A DNA stretch of 64,000 bases from Thermoplasmata archaeon (GCA_022750055.1 JAKIWL010000003.1:119300-183299); one strand, 5' to 3'. Shown: positions 48,562 to 58,717, counted from the first letter of the stretch. Numbers and translations are program-made. The notes: generated by a model from the sequence alone, not told the origin.

Positions 48562-50952
48562 TCAGCACGAACCGCTGCCTCGCTTCGCCAGATCCTTCCA
48601 CCGCTCGGTCGCCGCAGCGAGCTCGATCGGGTCCACTCGCTCGGGGAGCAGACTCCGAAACGTATCGATCCGCAGTCGCCAGCAGCGACCGTTGGGTCCG
48701 TCCGAAGTCTCGACGAGGGCACCCGAACGAGAGAGCAAGCCGCCAACGATCCTTAGGGCCTCTCCCCCGGGGTCGAGGGTCTCCCGCAGCATTGGCAGGT
48801 TCAGCAGAAGGTCGGTACCGGGGCTACTGTCCAGAAGGCCGGCCCAGAGGACCATCAGGATCTGATGCACCGTTTCATCGCGCGGTCCCTCGATCTCCTC
48901 CGGATCTTCCGCCGCGGGAGTCCCGGAGCCGGTCTCTTCCGAACGGTCCTTGGCCCAGTGCGCCCGAGATGCCTCGAGGACATCGCTCAAGGTCCGTTCC
49001 TGCATCCTTCCTGGATCCGTTCGTGCGAGGGTCACCCATTGAACGTCCTCCCCCTTGCCCGTCAGTACGAGCGCCTGGCCAGCTCCGAGTGAGAGAAGAC
49101 TCTCTTCGGGGACCGAAGGGAGCCACCGGTGGAAGGCGCGAGCCTCGTCCGGGGAACCACGGAAGATGACGAAATCCGCGGAGTTCGTCCGGACCGCCTC
49201 CGCTACCGACTCCGGAAGGGAGGCCAGGGCCTGCGTCGCGATCCACAAGTGGACGTTGTGGCGCCGGCCCAGCCGGAGCACTTCGGCCGTCGTTTCGTGG
49301 GCGTACCATTGAGCCTCATCCAACACGAGTACCGTCTTCAGACCCGTACTCCGATTCATGATCTCCGACCACACGAGCGCGAGGAGGACGGCGAGGAAGT
49401 AGCGGGCGGCCGCCTCGCCGTACTCACTCGCGTCGCCGCTGATGACCGTGATCCGTCCGGGTTCGACCCACTCGGACACTGCCGTACGCGCCTGCGGCTC
49501 GCAGAGCATTCGGCGAAGTACGGCGCTGCCGGCGATCTCCCCGAGCAGCCGACGCGACCCCTCCACCTCCTCGGGCCGCTCCCGGACGCGTTCCTGAAGT
49601 TGACGGACTGCCGGCTGGGCCTCCGGAGGGACCCCACGGATCGTGCGGCCGGACGCGGAGAGAAGTCGCTCGGCGTCGACCAACGTCCCGTTCGGAAGGG
49701 AGCTTGCGGCCGTGAGGGCTCGTCGGGTCATCTCCTCGATCCGGGGTCCCCAGAAGGGAGTGTCACCGAATCGATTTTCGCGGACCCGCCGGAGCGCGTT
49801 CACGAGGTCATCGATCGTCCGGTCCCGCTTGCCCGGGTTCGAACGGGGGCCGGCAGCCGCCGACGCGAGAGCGTTGATCGCCATCGGGGAGGAGTAGGGG
49901 GAAACCCACCAGGCCCGGGACCGACTCACGGCGGGCAGGGAGTGGAGGAATTGGCGCGCCGTATCTCCGATCGGGTCGAACAGCACGACGCCGGCCCCAG
50001 AACTGACCTGCCGGGCGAGGCGAACGAGGAGCGTGCTCTTCCCCATCCCGGTCTCCCCGAGGACGGCGAGGTGGCGACCTTGGTCGGGGTGGACCCAGAG
50101 TCGCGCCGTTCGACCTCCGGGTCCCGTACCCAGAACGAGCGGGACGGACCCGTCCGGGTGCTCCTCGGAGAAGGAGAGGAACCGGCACCCTGGCCCCGGC
50201 AGTGCCATCGCCAACTCCGCCGAGGAGAGAAGGATGGCCCGGGGTGATTGCGGAAGCCAACGTTTCAACGGCCGAAACCGAAGTCCCGAGCCTCCTTCCC
50301 GGTGCGACGCTATTTCGAGTAGGTCGGCGAACTGCGAGACTCCGTGGGCGTCCAGTACGGGACCGTCGGGCGAGGTGAGCCGGGCGGAGACCTTCCAGCG
50401 GGTCGCCAAACGGCGGTCCTCGAGCCGGTCCGAGATCGTCCGGCTCGCTAGCGCGGGAATCGGAGCTCGGAACCCGACCGGCTGGGGTACGAGTGACGCA
50501 GGGGGGGCCGGGCGACGGTCGGTCGGCGGAAATCCCAGGGGTTCGCCCTCGAGGACCAAGGTCCCCCCACGGGGAAGGAACGGGCTCCGAGCTAGGACCG
50601 ATTCGATCCAAGGTGTCCGCCCGTCGAAGACCGAAGGGAACGGCCCGAGCGGGTCCGGAGCGGAGGACGCGTAGCAAGCCGTCCCGCCCTCGAGGATCGG
50701 AGCTGGCACACTGACCCATCTCCCCGCCGGGTAGGTTGGAATGAGGACCGCGTCCATCCACTCGGTCATCGGCTCCGAGCCAGTAGAGAGAATCGCACGC
50801 CCCCGCGGTCCGGTCTCCACCGTCCAACGGAGCAACCCACGGGATGGCGGAGCCACCCGGAGAGCCCCCTCGATCAGCTCGGGGAACCGTTCCCGCGCCC
50901 GGGGGTCAGCGAAGACCTGACCGCTCGAACGGAACGCCCAAGCTTCCGACAT
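48562..50952 (-). CDS. HerA/VirB4-type conjugation-like ATPase
   Basis: This 796-residue protein has a P-loop at GETGMGKSTLL and Walker B VLVLDEAQW. Further motifs are WIATQALASLPESVAEAVRTN and a FWGPRIEEM helix, as in the VirB4/VirD4/HerA superfamily. The first about 290 residues are unlike the ATPase core and the last about 120 are winged-helix-like. Such ATPases pump DNA or proteins or resect DNA ends. No type IV secretion or NurA/Mre11/Rad50 genes are near, so it is an orphan here. It lies downstream of its own promoter and divergent from smc. Confidence 0.82.
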   Translation of the reverse strand: MSEAWAFRSSGQVFADPRARERFPELIEGALRVAPPSRGLLRWTVETGPRGRAILSTGSEPMTEWMDAVLIPTYPAGRWVSVPAPILEGGTACYASSAPDPLGPFPSVFDGRTPWIESVLARSPFLPRGGTLVLEGEPLGFPPTDRRPAPPASLVPQPVGFRAPIPALASRTISDRLEDRRLATRWKVSARLTSPDGPVLDAHGVSQFADLLEIASHREGGSGLRFRPLKRWLPQSPRAILLSSAELAMALPGPGCRFLSFSEEHPDGSVPLVLGTGPGGRTARLWVHPDQGRHLAVLGETGMGKSTLLVRLARQVSSGAGVVLFDPIGDTARQFLHSLPAVSRSRAWWVSPYSSPMAINALASAAAGPRSNPGKRDRTIDDLVNALRRVRENRFGDTPFWGPRIEEMTRRALTAASSLPNGTLVDAERLLSASGRTIRGVPPEAQPAVRQLQERVRERPEEVEGSRRLLGEIAGSAVLRRMLCEPQARTAVSEWVEPGRITVISGDASEYGEAAARYFLAVLLALVWSEIMNRSTGLKTVLVLDEAQWYAHETTAEVLRLGRRHNVHLWIATQALASLPESVAEAVRTNSADFVIFRGSPDEARAFHRWLPSVPEESLLSLGAGQALVLTGKGEDVQWVTLARTDPGRMQERTLSDVLEASRAHWAKDRSEETGSGTPAAEDPEEIEGPRDETVHQILMVLWAGLLDSSPGTDLLLNLPMLRETLDPGGEALRIVGGLLSRSGALVETSDGPNGRCWRLRIDTFRSLLPERVDPIELAAATERWKDLAKRGSGSC

Positions 50953-50992
50953 GGACCGGTTCTTGGGGCCCCCAGGTCGATCGGTTGACCGT

Positions 50993-50999
50993 GTTATCC
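50993..50999 (-). promoter_or_regulatory. box A of the HerA-like gene
   Basis: The minus strand reads GGATAAC and lies about 44 bases before the ATG, leaving a leader of roughly 18 bases. Confidence 0.35.
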
Positions 51000-51068
51000 G
51001 TACTCCGCCTTCGATGGGGGTTGAAATCTGGAGCTAGGCCAGCCCCGGCGTTCCCTTCCGCGAACATG

Positions 51069-51076
51069 ATTAAATA
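51069..51076 (+). promoter_or_regulatory. box A of the smc-scpA-scpB operon
   Basis: ATTAAATA is the best TATA-like motif in this intergenic region. It lies about 95 bases before the smc GTG, so the leader would be about 70 bases. An in-frame TTG at 51092 sits near the expected transcription start but would add an unlikely N-terminus. Confidence 0.5.
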
Positions 51077-51166
51077 GGCCTTTGGAAGGTCTTGCACAAG
51101 CGCCGACATCTGTCCGACAAACGGGCGGCCATTGGCGGCAGGACTCGGAAGGGGCGGGAAGGAGCT

Positions 51167-54100
51167 GTGCACCTAAAGCGCGTCAAGGTCCGCAACTTCA
51201 AGTCTTTCTCGGGCGCGACCGAAATCCCGTTTCAGGCCGGTTTCACCGGGATCGCCGGCCCGAACGGTATGGGCAAGTCGAACATCTCCGACGCGATCCT
51301 CTTCGTCCTCGGACCGACCAGCTCGAAGGCGCTGCGCGCCGAGCGTCTGACGCACCTCTTCTTCAACGGGGGATCCTCGAAAAAGCCGGCCACGGAATGT
51401 GAGGTCTCCCTCGTCTTCGACAACCAAGACCGCATGCTCCCGGTCGAGACCGAGGAGGTCGAGATCACCCGGTACGTCAAGCTCACGTCGAACGACCCGG
51501 ACGGGTACTACTCCTACTTCTACGTCAACGGGCGCCGATCGACGCAGACGGAGATCGATTCGCTCCTCGCCCACGGTCGACTCTCCGGCGACGGATACAA
51601 CCTCGTTCAACAGGGCGATGTGAACCGCATCGTCAGCATCGGCCCGATCCCCCGCCGGAGCCTCGTCGAGCGCCTGGCCGGGATCTCCCAGTACGACGAT
51701 GAACTTGGGAAGGCCGATGCGAAGCGCACTGACCTCGAGTCGAACCTCGCGCGGATCAACACCCTGCTCGGGGAGATCAAGGGCCACCTCGCCGCTCTCG
51801 AGTCGCAGCGCCTGCAGGCGATCCAGTATAAGCAGCTCCAGGACCAGAAGCGGCATGCCGAGGCCCGGCTCGCCCGGGCGGGCCACCTGCTCGCACGAAC
51901 GGAGGTCGCGAGCTGCGAGGCCCAGCTGAAGAAGGTCCAATCCGACTTAGCCGCGCTCCGGGGGCAGACGCAGAAGCTCGAGGATGAGCGGGCCGCCCTC
52001 GCCCAGTCGATCGATAAGGCCGAGCTCGAGATTGCCCGCCAGGGCGGCACCGAAGCGGCGAAATTCAAGGCCGATCTCGACGAGCGCCGGATGGCGTTCG
52101 CCCGCCTCGATGAGAACGTGCGCACCGCCGAGGAGGAGCTCACGGCCATCAAAGCGCGAAGCGGGGAGTTCTCGACGCAGCTGACACACGAGGAGAAGGA
52201 GGGGGTCGACCTGCGGAGCCGAGAGAAGGCCCTCGCGGCGCGCGCGAAGGAGGTCGATGCTCGAGTCGGCTCCCTATCGGCCGAGTTGAAGGAGGCGACC
52301 GCCCGGACCGACCCGTCGCAGGGAAAGCTCGCCGGGATACGAAAGGACGTCCTGCAGACCGAAAAGGAACTCGAGGACGCTCAGCGGCGTTGGGAAGCCT
52401 TGGTGACGGTCCGGGAGGCGGCGAAGGCCGCCCTCCAGACCTCCGAGCGGGACCTGGCGGTGGTCGAGGACGACCGAGCGACCCGCGAGATCGAGCTCAA
52501 GGACGCGGAGCTCAGGACCCGTGAGGCGTCGGGAACCGAGGGCGGAGGCAAGCCGACGCCGGAGATGCAAAAGGAACTCTTCCAGGTCCGGGCCAAGGAA
52601 ACGTCGCTGCGGGCGGAGGGCGAGCGACTAGGCCGCGAGGTCCTCGAGCTGAACCGTCGATACATGGCGCTGGACGCTCGCCTCAAGGTTCGCGCGGAGA
52701 AGGGGGGCTCGGCGGGCGCCATTGCGGCCGTTGATTTCCTCCTGTCCCAGCGGAACTTAGGGAAGGTATCGGGTATCCGCGGGACCGTCCACGAGCTCAT
52801 CAACTTCGAGCCCCAGCACACGACGGCGCTCACGATCGCCGCGGGAAACCGCTTCCAGGCCCTCGTCGTCGAAACCGACCAGGTCGCGGAGGAATGCATC
52901 CAGCTCCTGCGCGCCGAAAAGCGGGGTCGGGCCACGTTCCTCCCGCTGAACCGCATCCTGCCGGGCCGCCCGAAGGGGAAGTCCCTCGTGGCGGCGCAAT
53001 CTCCCGGTAGCCTGGGGTTCGCGATCGACCTCGTTCGTTTCGACGAGGAGATCCGGCCCGCCTTGTGGTACGTCTTCGGGGAGACCGTGGTCATGGACGA
53101 CCTCGGTCGCGCCCGGAGCCAGATGGGCGGGGTCCGTCTCGTCACCCTTCAGGGAGACCTGATCGAGGCCACGGGAGCCATTACCGGAGGGTACCTCGAC
53201 CTCTCCAAGGGCCCCAGCGCGGACACGGCAACCGACCTCAAACGGTTGGGGGAAGAGCTCCGGGAGAAGACCGCCGCCGAATCGGCCGCCAAGGCGGATC
53301 TCGAGCAGCTCGGGGTCCGGGTCCGCTCCCTGTCCGAAGAGCTCGCCAAACGCTCCGGGCAAGCCGACGCGCGGGCCCAGACGCGCGACGTCCTCGCGAA
53401 AGACCTCACCACGGCACGGGACCGCCTGAAGGAGTGTGCGCAGCGCTTGCGTCAGGTCCAGGAGGGGCGCGCCACCGCCGAGAAGGCGCTCGCCAGGGTC
53501 GAATCCGACTCCGAAACCCTTTCGAAGACCCTCCTCGACCTCAAGGCGAGCCGAGACCGGCTTCAGCAGGATTACCTAGGCCAGCTTCCCGCGGCCCTGT
53601 CCAAACGGATCCAGTCGCTCCACGAGTCGAATCAGGCCGCGAACGAGGAACGCACGCAGGTGGCCGGCGAGCTGGAGGCCGCTCGCGCCTCGCAGGCCGC
53701 GGCGACCAAGGCCCTCGCGGCCCGACGTGCCGAACTCGCCTCGCTCGCCCGTTCCCTCGCCGACAAGTCGAGGCAGCTCGACGCCCTTCGGAGGAGCCGG
53801 GATGCAGCGAAGGAGTCCCTCGAGGCCCTGCGCTCGGTCGAGGCAAAACAGTCTGCGCGCGTCCAGGGACTGACCGAGGAGCGCCGAAGGCTCGACGAAC
53901 GCCGCCTCAAGGTCGCGGCCCTGCTCGGCACGAGCCAGGAGGCGCTACGGACCAAGGTGGACTTGGAACACTCCGAAGGAGTCCGGCTCGAGACGGCACG
54001 CACCCACCTCGCCGAGGTGGAGGCGACCCTTCAGGAGCTCCCGGAACCGGAGGACGACGCACCCGTGGTCCCGCTCGAGGAGCTCAAGCGTTCGATCCAG

Positions 54101-54799
54101 ACCTTTCAGGCCCAGCTCGACGGGATGGGCTCGGTCAACCTGCTCGCCCTGGAGGAGTACGACGCGGAGAAGACCCGGCTCGCCGAGTTCGATTCGGAGG
54201 TCAGCCGCCTCGGTCACGAAAAGGCCGAGCTCACGGACCTGGTCGGGGAGATCGAGAAGAAGAAACGGGAGAAGCTGACCTCGGTCACCGTCCAGGTCGA
54301 CCAGGGATTCCGGCAGATCTACGGCGAGCTCTCGGGAGGAGGAGAGGGAGAGATCGCGCTGGAGAACCCCGCCGACCCGCTCGCCGGTGGCCTCCTGATC
54401 AAGGCTCGGCCGGTGGGCAAGAACGTTCAGCGGCTCGAGCAGCTGAGCGGGGGAGAGAAATCTCTCGCGAGCCTCGCGTTCATCTTCGCGCTCCAGCGCT
54501 ATGACCCGAGCCCGCTCTACGTGTTCGACGAGGTCGACATGTCGCTCGATGGGGTCAACGCGGAGAACGTCGGGCGGATGCTTCGGCGCAATTCCGAGCG
54601 GGCCCAGTTCATCGTCATTTCGCTGCGGAAAGTGACCCTGAAGTTCGCCAACCATCTGTTCGGCGTCACAATGCACGGCGACGGCTGCTCGAGGGTCGTC
54701 GGCCTCAAGCTCGATGAGATCGTCGACGTGGACGAGCGCGACCGGGGGCCCGAACCCCGGGCCGCGGAAGCGGTCGCCCTCGTCCCGGGGGCCGCGTGA
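51167..54799 (+). CDS. smc: chromosome segregation ATPase SMC
   Basis: This 1210-residue SMC protein has an N-terminal ATPase half with Walker A GPNGMGKSNI, long coiled coils, a hinge around residues 520-650 and a C-terminal half with LSGGEKSLASLAF signature and FDEVDMSLDG Walker B. With ScpA and ScpB it forms a bacterial-type condensin complex that extrudes DNA loops. I placed the start at the GTG at 51167 (VHLKRVKVRNFKSF), preceded by GGAAGGAG, in place of the TTG at 51092 in the ORF track. scpA overlaps the stop by four bases. Confidence 0.96.
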   Translation: MHLKRVKVRNFKSFSGATEIPFQAGFTGIAGPNGMGKSNISDAILFVLGPTSSKALRAERLTHLFFNGGSSKKPATECEVSLVFDNQDRMLPVETEEVEITRYVKLTSNDPDGYYSYFYVNGRRSTQTEIDSLLAHGRLSGDGYNLVQQGDVNRIVSIGPIPRRSLVERLAGISQYDDELGKADAKRTDLESNLARINTLLGEIKGHLAALESQRLQAIQYKQLQDQKRHAEARLARAGHLLARTEVASCEAQLKKVQSDLAALRGQTQKLEDERAALAQSIDKAELEIARQGGTEAAKFKADLDERRMAFARLDENVRTAEEELTAIKARSGEFSTQLTHEEKEGVDLRSREKALAARAKEVDARVGSLSAELKEATARTDPSQGKLAGIRKDVLQTEKELEDAQRRWEALVTVREAAKAALQTSERDLAVVEDDRATREIELKDAELRTREASGTEGGGKPTPEMQKELFQVRAKETSLRAEGERLGREVLELNRRYMALDARLKVRAEKGGSAGAIAAVDFLLSQRNLGKVSGIRGTVHELINFEPQHTTALTIAAGNRFQALVVETDQVAEECIQLLRAEKRGRATFLPLNRILPGRPKGKSLVAAQSPGSLGFAIDLVRFDEEIRPALWYVFGETVVMDDLGRARSQMGGVRLVTLQGDLIEATGAITGGYLDLSKGPSADTATDLKRLGEELREKTAAESAAKADLEQLGVRVRSLSEELAKRSGQADARAQTRDVLAKDLTTARDRLKECAQRLRQVQEGRATAEKALARVESDSETLSKTLLDLKASRDRLQQDYLGQLPAALSKRIQSLHESNQAANEERTQVAGELEAARASQAAATKALAARRAELASLARSLADKSRQLDALRRSRDAAKESLEALRSVEAKQSARVQGLTEERRRLDERRLKVAALLGTSQEALRTKVDLEHSEGVRLETARTHLAEVEATLQELPEPEDDAPVVPLEELKRSIQTFQAQLDGMGSVNLLALEEYDAEKTRLAEFDSEVSRLGHEKAELTDLVGEIEKKKREKLTSVTVQVDQGFRQIYGELSGGGEGEIALENPADPLAGGLLIKARPVGKNVQRLEQLSGGEKSLASLAFIFALQRYDPSPLYVFDEVDMSLDGVNAENVGRMLRRNSERAQFIVISLRKVTLKFANHLFGVTMHGDGCSRVVGLKLDEIVDVDERDRGPEPRAAEAVALVPGAA

Positions 54800-55740
54800 C
54801 GATCTCGCAGCTCCAGGCAACAGCCCTGGCAACCGAGACCCCGGCGGTCTCCCGGGAGGCCGCCGAACGGGTGGTCGAGTACCTCGTCTTCCACAAGGCA
54901 TTGATCGGGGAATCGTCCGGCCACCCCGCGATCTTGGAGCGCTACCTCTCCCTCGTCCAGAACCTGAAGGAGGGGGTGCACGTGGTCATTCCCGACCCGT
55001 TCCAGAAGGCCACCGCCCTCCTGTTCGAGCTCGTGATGGAGGAGGAGTTCGACCCGTGGGAGATCGACCTGGTGCGGTTCACCGAGGTCTACCTCGAGCG
55101 GGTCCGAGAGGAAGGCGGCATCAACTTCGCCGTCGCCGGCAAGCTCCTGTACATGGCCTGGAGCATCCTCTATCTCCAATCCCAGGAGGTCCTGCGCGCC
55201 CGGGAACCTCCGGTCGAGGCCGTGGCGGCCGACCCCGCCGACGACACCTATCTCTCCGAACTGACCACGCCGGAGGCGGTCGACGTCACGTCGGCGATCC
55301 TCGATGGACCGGGAACGGGCGGCCTGACACCCATGGTCCGTCATCCCGAAACGAGACCGGTGAGCCTCATCGAGCTCGTCCAGGCGTTCAGCGACGCCGA
55401 GGCGCAGGCCCGACGCTCGCTGCGAGTGCAGGAGCTACGCGAGCGGCTTCGTGAGGAGCAACGGGCCTCCCCCGAGGTGCTCGTCCACGGCGACATCCCC
55501 GAGCGGGACCTCGCCGATGCCTGGACCTCGGCGCTGCGCCATCCGGTCGGCGAGCCGTTCCCCATGCTCGAGCTCTGGCGGGTCGAACAGGGCCGGGACC
55601 GCCTCGTGTCGGTGTTCCTCGCGACGTTGTTCCTGGCCCGAGAGCAGGCCATGGAACTCCGCCAGGAGAGGCTCGGAGAGAGCGCCCTTTTCCTGGTCCG
55701 GATCCTCGACGCGCGGCCGGCGAAGCTACCGGAGGCCTGA
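54796..55740 (+). CDS. scpA: segregation and condensation protein A
   Basis: This 314-residue kleisin bridges the heads of SMC. The N-terminal helical domain includes a DPFQKATALLFELVMEEEFDPWEIDL motif typical of archaeal ScpA. The C-terminal winged helix (AREQAMELRQERLGESALF) binds the SMC head. The middle is charged and probably flexible. It starts with GTG overlapping smc and is followed six bases later by scpB. Confidence 0.92.
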   Translation: MTISQLQATALATETPAVSREAAERVVEYLVFHKALIGESSGHPAILERYLSLVQNLKEGVHVVIPDPFQKATALLFELVMEEEFDPWEIDLVRFTEVYLERVREEGGINFAVAGKLLYMAWSILYLQSQEVLRAREPPVEAVAADPADDTYLSELTTPEAVDVTSAILDGPGTGGLTPMVRHPETRPVSLIELVQAFSDAEAQARRSLRVQELRERLREEQRASPEVLVHGDIPERDLADAWTSALRHPVGEPFPMLELWRVEQGRDRLVSVFLATLFLAREQAMELRQERLGESALFLVRILDARPAKLPEA

Positions 55741-55746
55741 ACGCCG

Positions 55747-56379
55747 ATGCCGTCCCGGGTCGACCAACTCGTCCTGCGGATCGAAGCCCTCCTGTTCGCC
55801 GCTGGAAAGCCACTGTCGGTCCGGGAACTCGGTGACACGCTCGGAGCCGCCGACCATCGCCCGATCCAACGCGCGCTTCGGACGCTCGGCCGTACCTACG
55901 ACCAACGTCAGACTGCGCTCGAGGTCCGGCGGGTCGGGGACCGGTACGCGCTCCAGCTCCGCGAGACGTTCGTGTCCACGGCCCACTCGGTCACGCCGGT
56001 CGACATGGCCCCGAAGACCCTCAAGACCCTCACGCTGATCGCCTACCACCAGCCCATCGAGCAGAGCCGCCTCGTGCGGATGGTCGGAGAGTCCGCCTAT
56101 GAGGAGGTCAAGAAGCTCCTGGAATCCGGCCTCGTCCATTCGGAGCCGAAGGGTTCGACCCTCGAGCTCACGACGACCCGGCATTTTGCCGAGCAGTTCG
56201 GGATCGCCTCGACGCGTCCGGAGGAGATCCGCCGGTTCCTGGAGCAGAAGCTCGGCGTGACGGGCTCGCCGGAGGCCGCATCTCCCTCCGCACCGGAGCC
56301 CGGCGCATCCGCCCCGGACGCCGCCCCTGCGATGCCCGTGACGCAGCGGCCCGGCCCAGCGGAACCGGTCCCGCCCTGA
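55747..56379 (+). CDS. scpB: segregation and condensation protein B
   Basis: This 210-residue winged-helix protein carries the ScpB pattern RIEALLFAAGKPLSVRELGD followed by LIAYHQPIEQSRLVRMVGE. It binds the kleisin ScpA as a dimer. The C-terminal 40 residues are Pro/Ala-rich. It ends the smc operon and converges with the S53 peptidase gene. Confidence 0.93.
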   Translation: MPSRVDQLVLRIEALLFAAGKPLSVRELGDTLGAADHRPIQRALRTLGRTYDQRQTALEVRRVGDRYALQLRETFVSTAHSVTPVDMAPKTLKTLTLIAYHQPIEQSRLVRMVGESAYEEVKKLLESGLVHSEPKGSTLELTTTRHFAEQFGIASTRPEEIRRFLEQKLGVTGSPEAASPSAPEPGASAPDAAPAMPVTQRPGPAEPVPP

Positions 56380-56388
56380 TCCGTCGAG

Positions 56389-58695
56389 TCACAAGCGACC
56401 GCAAGTGGGGCAGCGGACCGGCTCGGCCGGCCTCAAGTATCCGCAGTACGGGCAGACGAACGTGGGAGCGCCCCCGACCGGAGGCGGACCGCCGGCGATG
56501 GGAGGGTACCCCGAGGGGGCGAACTGGACCCTCGTCGACCCGGGACGACGGCTCACGGCGACCGCAAGGACGACCACCCCGAGGAGCAGCGCGCCCAGGG
56601 AGGCGATGAGGAGCAGGCCGAGGGTCGAGACCCCGGTCGGGCCCTTCGGTAGGCCCGGCGTCGGGCCGGTGTACTGATAACCGACGATCGGGGCCGTGCG
56701 GTATGCCGAGAGGAACCGGCTCGCGTCGATCCCACCCCAGCCCGTAGCCGCGTCCCATCCCGGTCCGGCGTGGAACAGGTAGTTCGAACCGGAGGTCACG
56801 TCGAGAAACGGGTCCCCGGGGCCCGGGTGGGCCGAGAAGTAGCTCGCGATCCGATACAACGCAGGGTCGATGAAACCGAAGCCGTGGCCGGCCACCGCGG
56901 CCCATTCGGCGACCATCCCCGCGAACAACGGGGCCGAGACGCTCGTCCCCTGCAGGACCGTGAAGTAGACGGTCCCGTTGGCACCGGTGCTGGAGTAGAC
57001 GATCGTGTCATTGGCCGAGAGGGCCACATCCGGTTCGCCCCGGCTCAGGTTGGCGATCGCCTGGCTCCCTTCGGCCTCGGCGAGGGAAGGCTGCGCGGCA
57101 GAGTGGAACTGCCAGGACGGCTCGGGGTAGCGCGTGGCCCCGCCGCCCTCGGAGCCTGTCGCGTTCCCGGGGCCCCCCAGGAGGTTGTACCAAACGGATT
57201 GGCCGGTGATGGTCCCGGTGGCGCCGTCGTAGGCGACCGTCGGAGCGTGGGTGCCGTCGAAGGTGCCCGTCGCGCTGCCTCCACTCAGAAGGCTTGCCCC
57301 GCCGACCGAGACGGTACCGGTCGAGTCGAACCCCGCGCTCGCGGGCCACCCCGGCTCCGCACCCAGATACTCCTGGGTGTCCGCGGCCGGGGCATTCCCA
57401 GAGTCTCCGCTCGAGGCGATGACGGTGACCCCGGTCGCCGCCGCGTGCTCGAGTTCGGTGTTCCAGAGCGTGTCGTTCAGGTCGGTGATACCGAAGGAGG
57501 CGCTGACCGACGCAAGGTGCCGTCCCGAATAGTTGAAGCTCAGGGCGTTGGAGAGGGCCGTGGAGAAATCGTCGGCGATCTGCCGGTCGGTCGTCGCGCT
57601 CGGGGTCGCGTACTGGAGACTCGCCGGGAAGTAGAAGTTCACGACCTCGGAACCCGGCGCCATGCTGCCGGCCATCTCGAGGTCGAGCGAGTTCTCGATC
57701 TGGTCGTTCGTGTCGTCGGTGAGGTTCCCGCTCGGACCGGGAGAAGGGGGGAGGATCCCCGAGATCGAGATCGGAACCCCCAGGACCGTGGGCCGGGTCC
57801 AGGCCGGCGGGAAGGAGTCGGCGAAGTACTGGTCGATCTGTCGTGGGTCCCACGGGGGGAGGTTGCGGCCGGTCGATCCGTTGTATCCGCTCATCAGGAG
57901 GGTGGCCACGGCCTCGTTCGTCGCGTACGACGCGTTCGGCAGCGATTGGGGACCCCCGGGCAAGAGCGGGGTCTCGTTGTACAGGCGCACGTAGTCCGAC
58001 CCGACGAACCACTGCGTTCCGGACACTCCCCCCGACCCGTTCAGGAAATCGGCGTGCGCACCGACGGGCCCTGGGTGCGTCAGGGCCCCCGTGAGCCGGC
58101 CGGTCGGTGGGACCCCATCGATCACGCCGGTGAGCCCCCCGACCCCAGCGATCATGCGCGAGACCGCCTCGGGAAGTGAGGGGGCAGTGGTGAGAGCTCG
58201 GAAGGGAACACCGACGGGACTCGAACCCTGGAAGAGCTCGCTCGAGAACGCGCGTTGCGCGCCCCCGGCATTCAGCGAGAACGACAGACCGAGGCGATCG
58301 GGCGTCGCGCGGAATCCGAGCGCGCCAAAGCCACCGAAGTACTGTTCGAGCTGGCTCAGATTGTCGGCCCGCGGAGCGAATCGTTGTTCGAACTGGTTCT
58401 CCGAGAGAAACCTTCCGAACTGAGGCGACCCCGGATCCGCGACCGCGCGGTCCCAACGCCCGAGGCCCGTCGCGTCATTCGGTTGGAGGGCGAGGGTGAG
58501 CTCGAGGGATTGACCGGTCGGGTACTTGCTGAACCCGCTCATGCCGACGCCCGACAACAGCCCGCGAGCCCAGTGCGTGCCTCCCTGAGCCGAGGTAGCG
58601 CCGTGCGTGGCGACGTTCGGCATCACCGGAATCGCCAGGAAAAGGGCGAGGAGCAAGACCCCGACCCGCTGGGATGCCGGGGGATGGGTTCGCAC
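56389..58695 (-). CDS. S53 (sedolisin/kumamolisin) peptidase, membrane-anchored with zinc ribbon
   Basis: This secreted serine-carboxyl peptidase of about 768 residues has a signal peptide (GVLLLALFLAIPVMPN), a pro-domain (to about residue 190) and a catalytic domain. Catalytic Glu and Asp lie in QIENSLDLEM, the oxyanion-hole Asp in ASSGDSGN and the nucleophile Ser in GTSVSAPLFAGM. A membrane helix near residue 700 is followed by a C-terminal zinc ribbon (CPYCGYLRPAEPVRCPTC). These enzymes work at low pH, so it may digest extracellular proteins in an acidic setting. I chose the GTG at 58695, 26 bases from a box A; the track ATG at 58785 overlaps the divergent HIT gene. Confidence 0.9.
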   Translation of the reverse strand: MRTHPPASQRVGVLLLALFLAIPVMPNVATHGATSAQGGTHWARGLLSGVGMSGFSKYPTGQSLELTLALQPNDATGLGRWDRAVADPGSPQFGRFLSENQFEQRFAPRADNLSQLEQYFGGFGALGFRATPDRLGLSFSLNAGGAQRAFSSELFQGSSPVGVPFRALTTAPSLPEAVSRMIAGVGGLTGVIDGVPPTGRLTGALTHPGPVGAHADFLNGSGGVSGTQWFVGSDYVRLYNETPLLPGGPQSLPNASYATNEAVATLLMSGYNGSTGRNLPPWDPRQIDQYFADSFPPAWTRPTVLGVPISISGILPPSPGPSGNLTDDTNDQIENSLDLEMAGSMAPGSEVVNFYFPASLQYATPSATTDRQIADDFSTALSNALSFNYSGRHLASVSASFGITDLNDTLWNTELEHAAATGVTVIASSGDSGNAPAADTQEYLGAEPGWPASAGFDSTGTVSVGGASLLSGGSATGTFDGTHAPTVAYDGATGTITGQSVWYNLLGGPGNATGSEGGGATRYPEPSWQFHSAAQPSLAEAEGSQAIANLSRGEPDVALSANDTIVYSSTGANGTVYFTVLQGTSVSAPLFAGMVAEWAAVAGHGFGFIDPALYRIASYFSAHPGPGDPFLDVTSGSNYLFHAGPGWDAATGWGGIDASRFLSAYRTAPIVGYQYTGPTPGLPKGPTGVSTLGLLLIASLGALLLGVVVLAVAVSRRPGSTRVQFAPSGYPPIAGGPPPVGGAPTFVCPYCGYLRPAEPVRCPTCGRL

Positions 58696-58717
58696 GGCCG
58701 AGCCAGCATCGGCCGGG

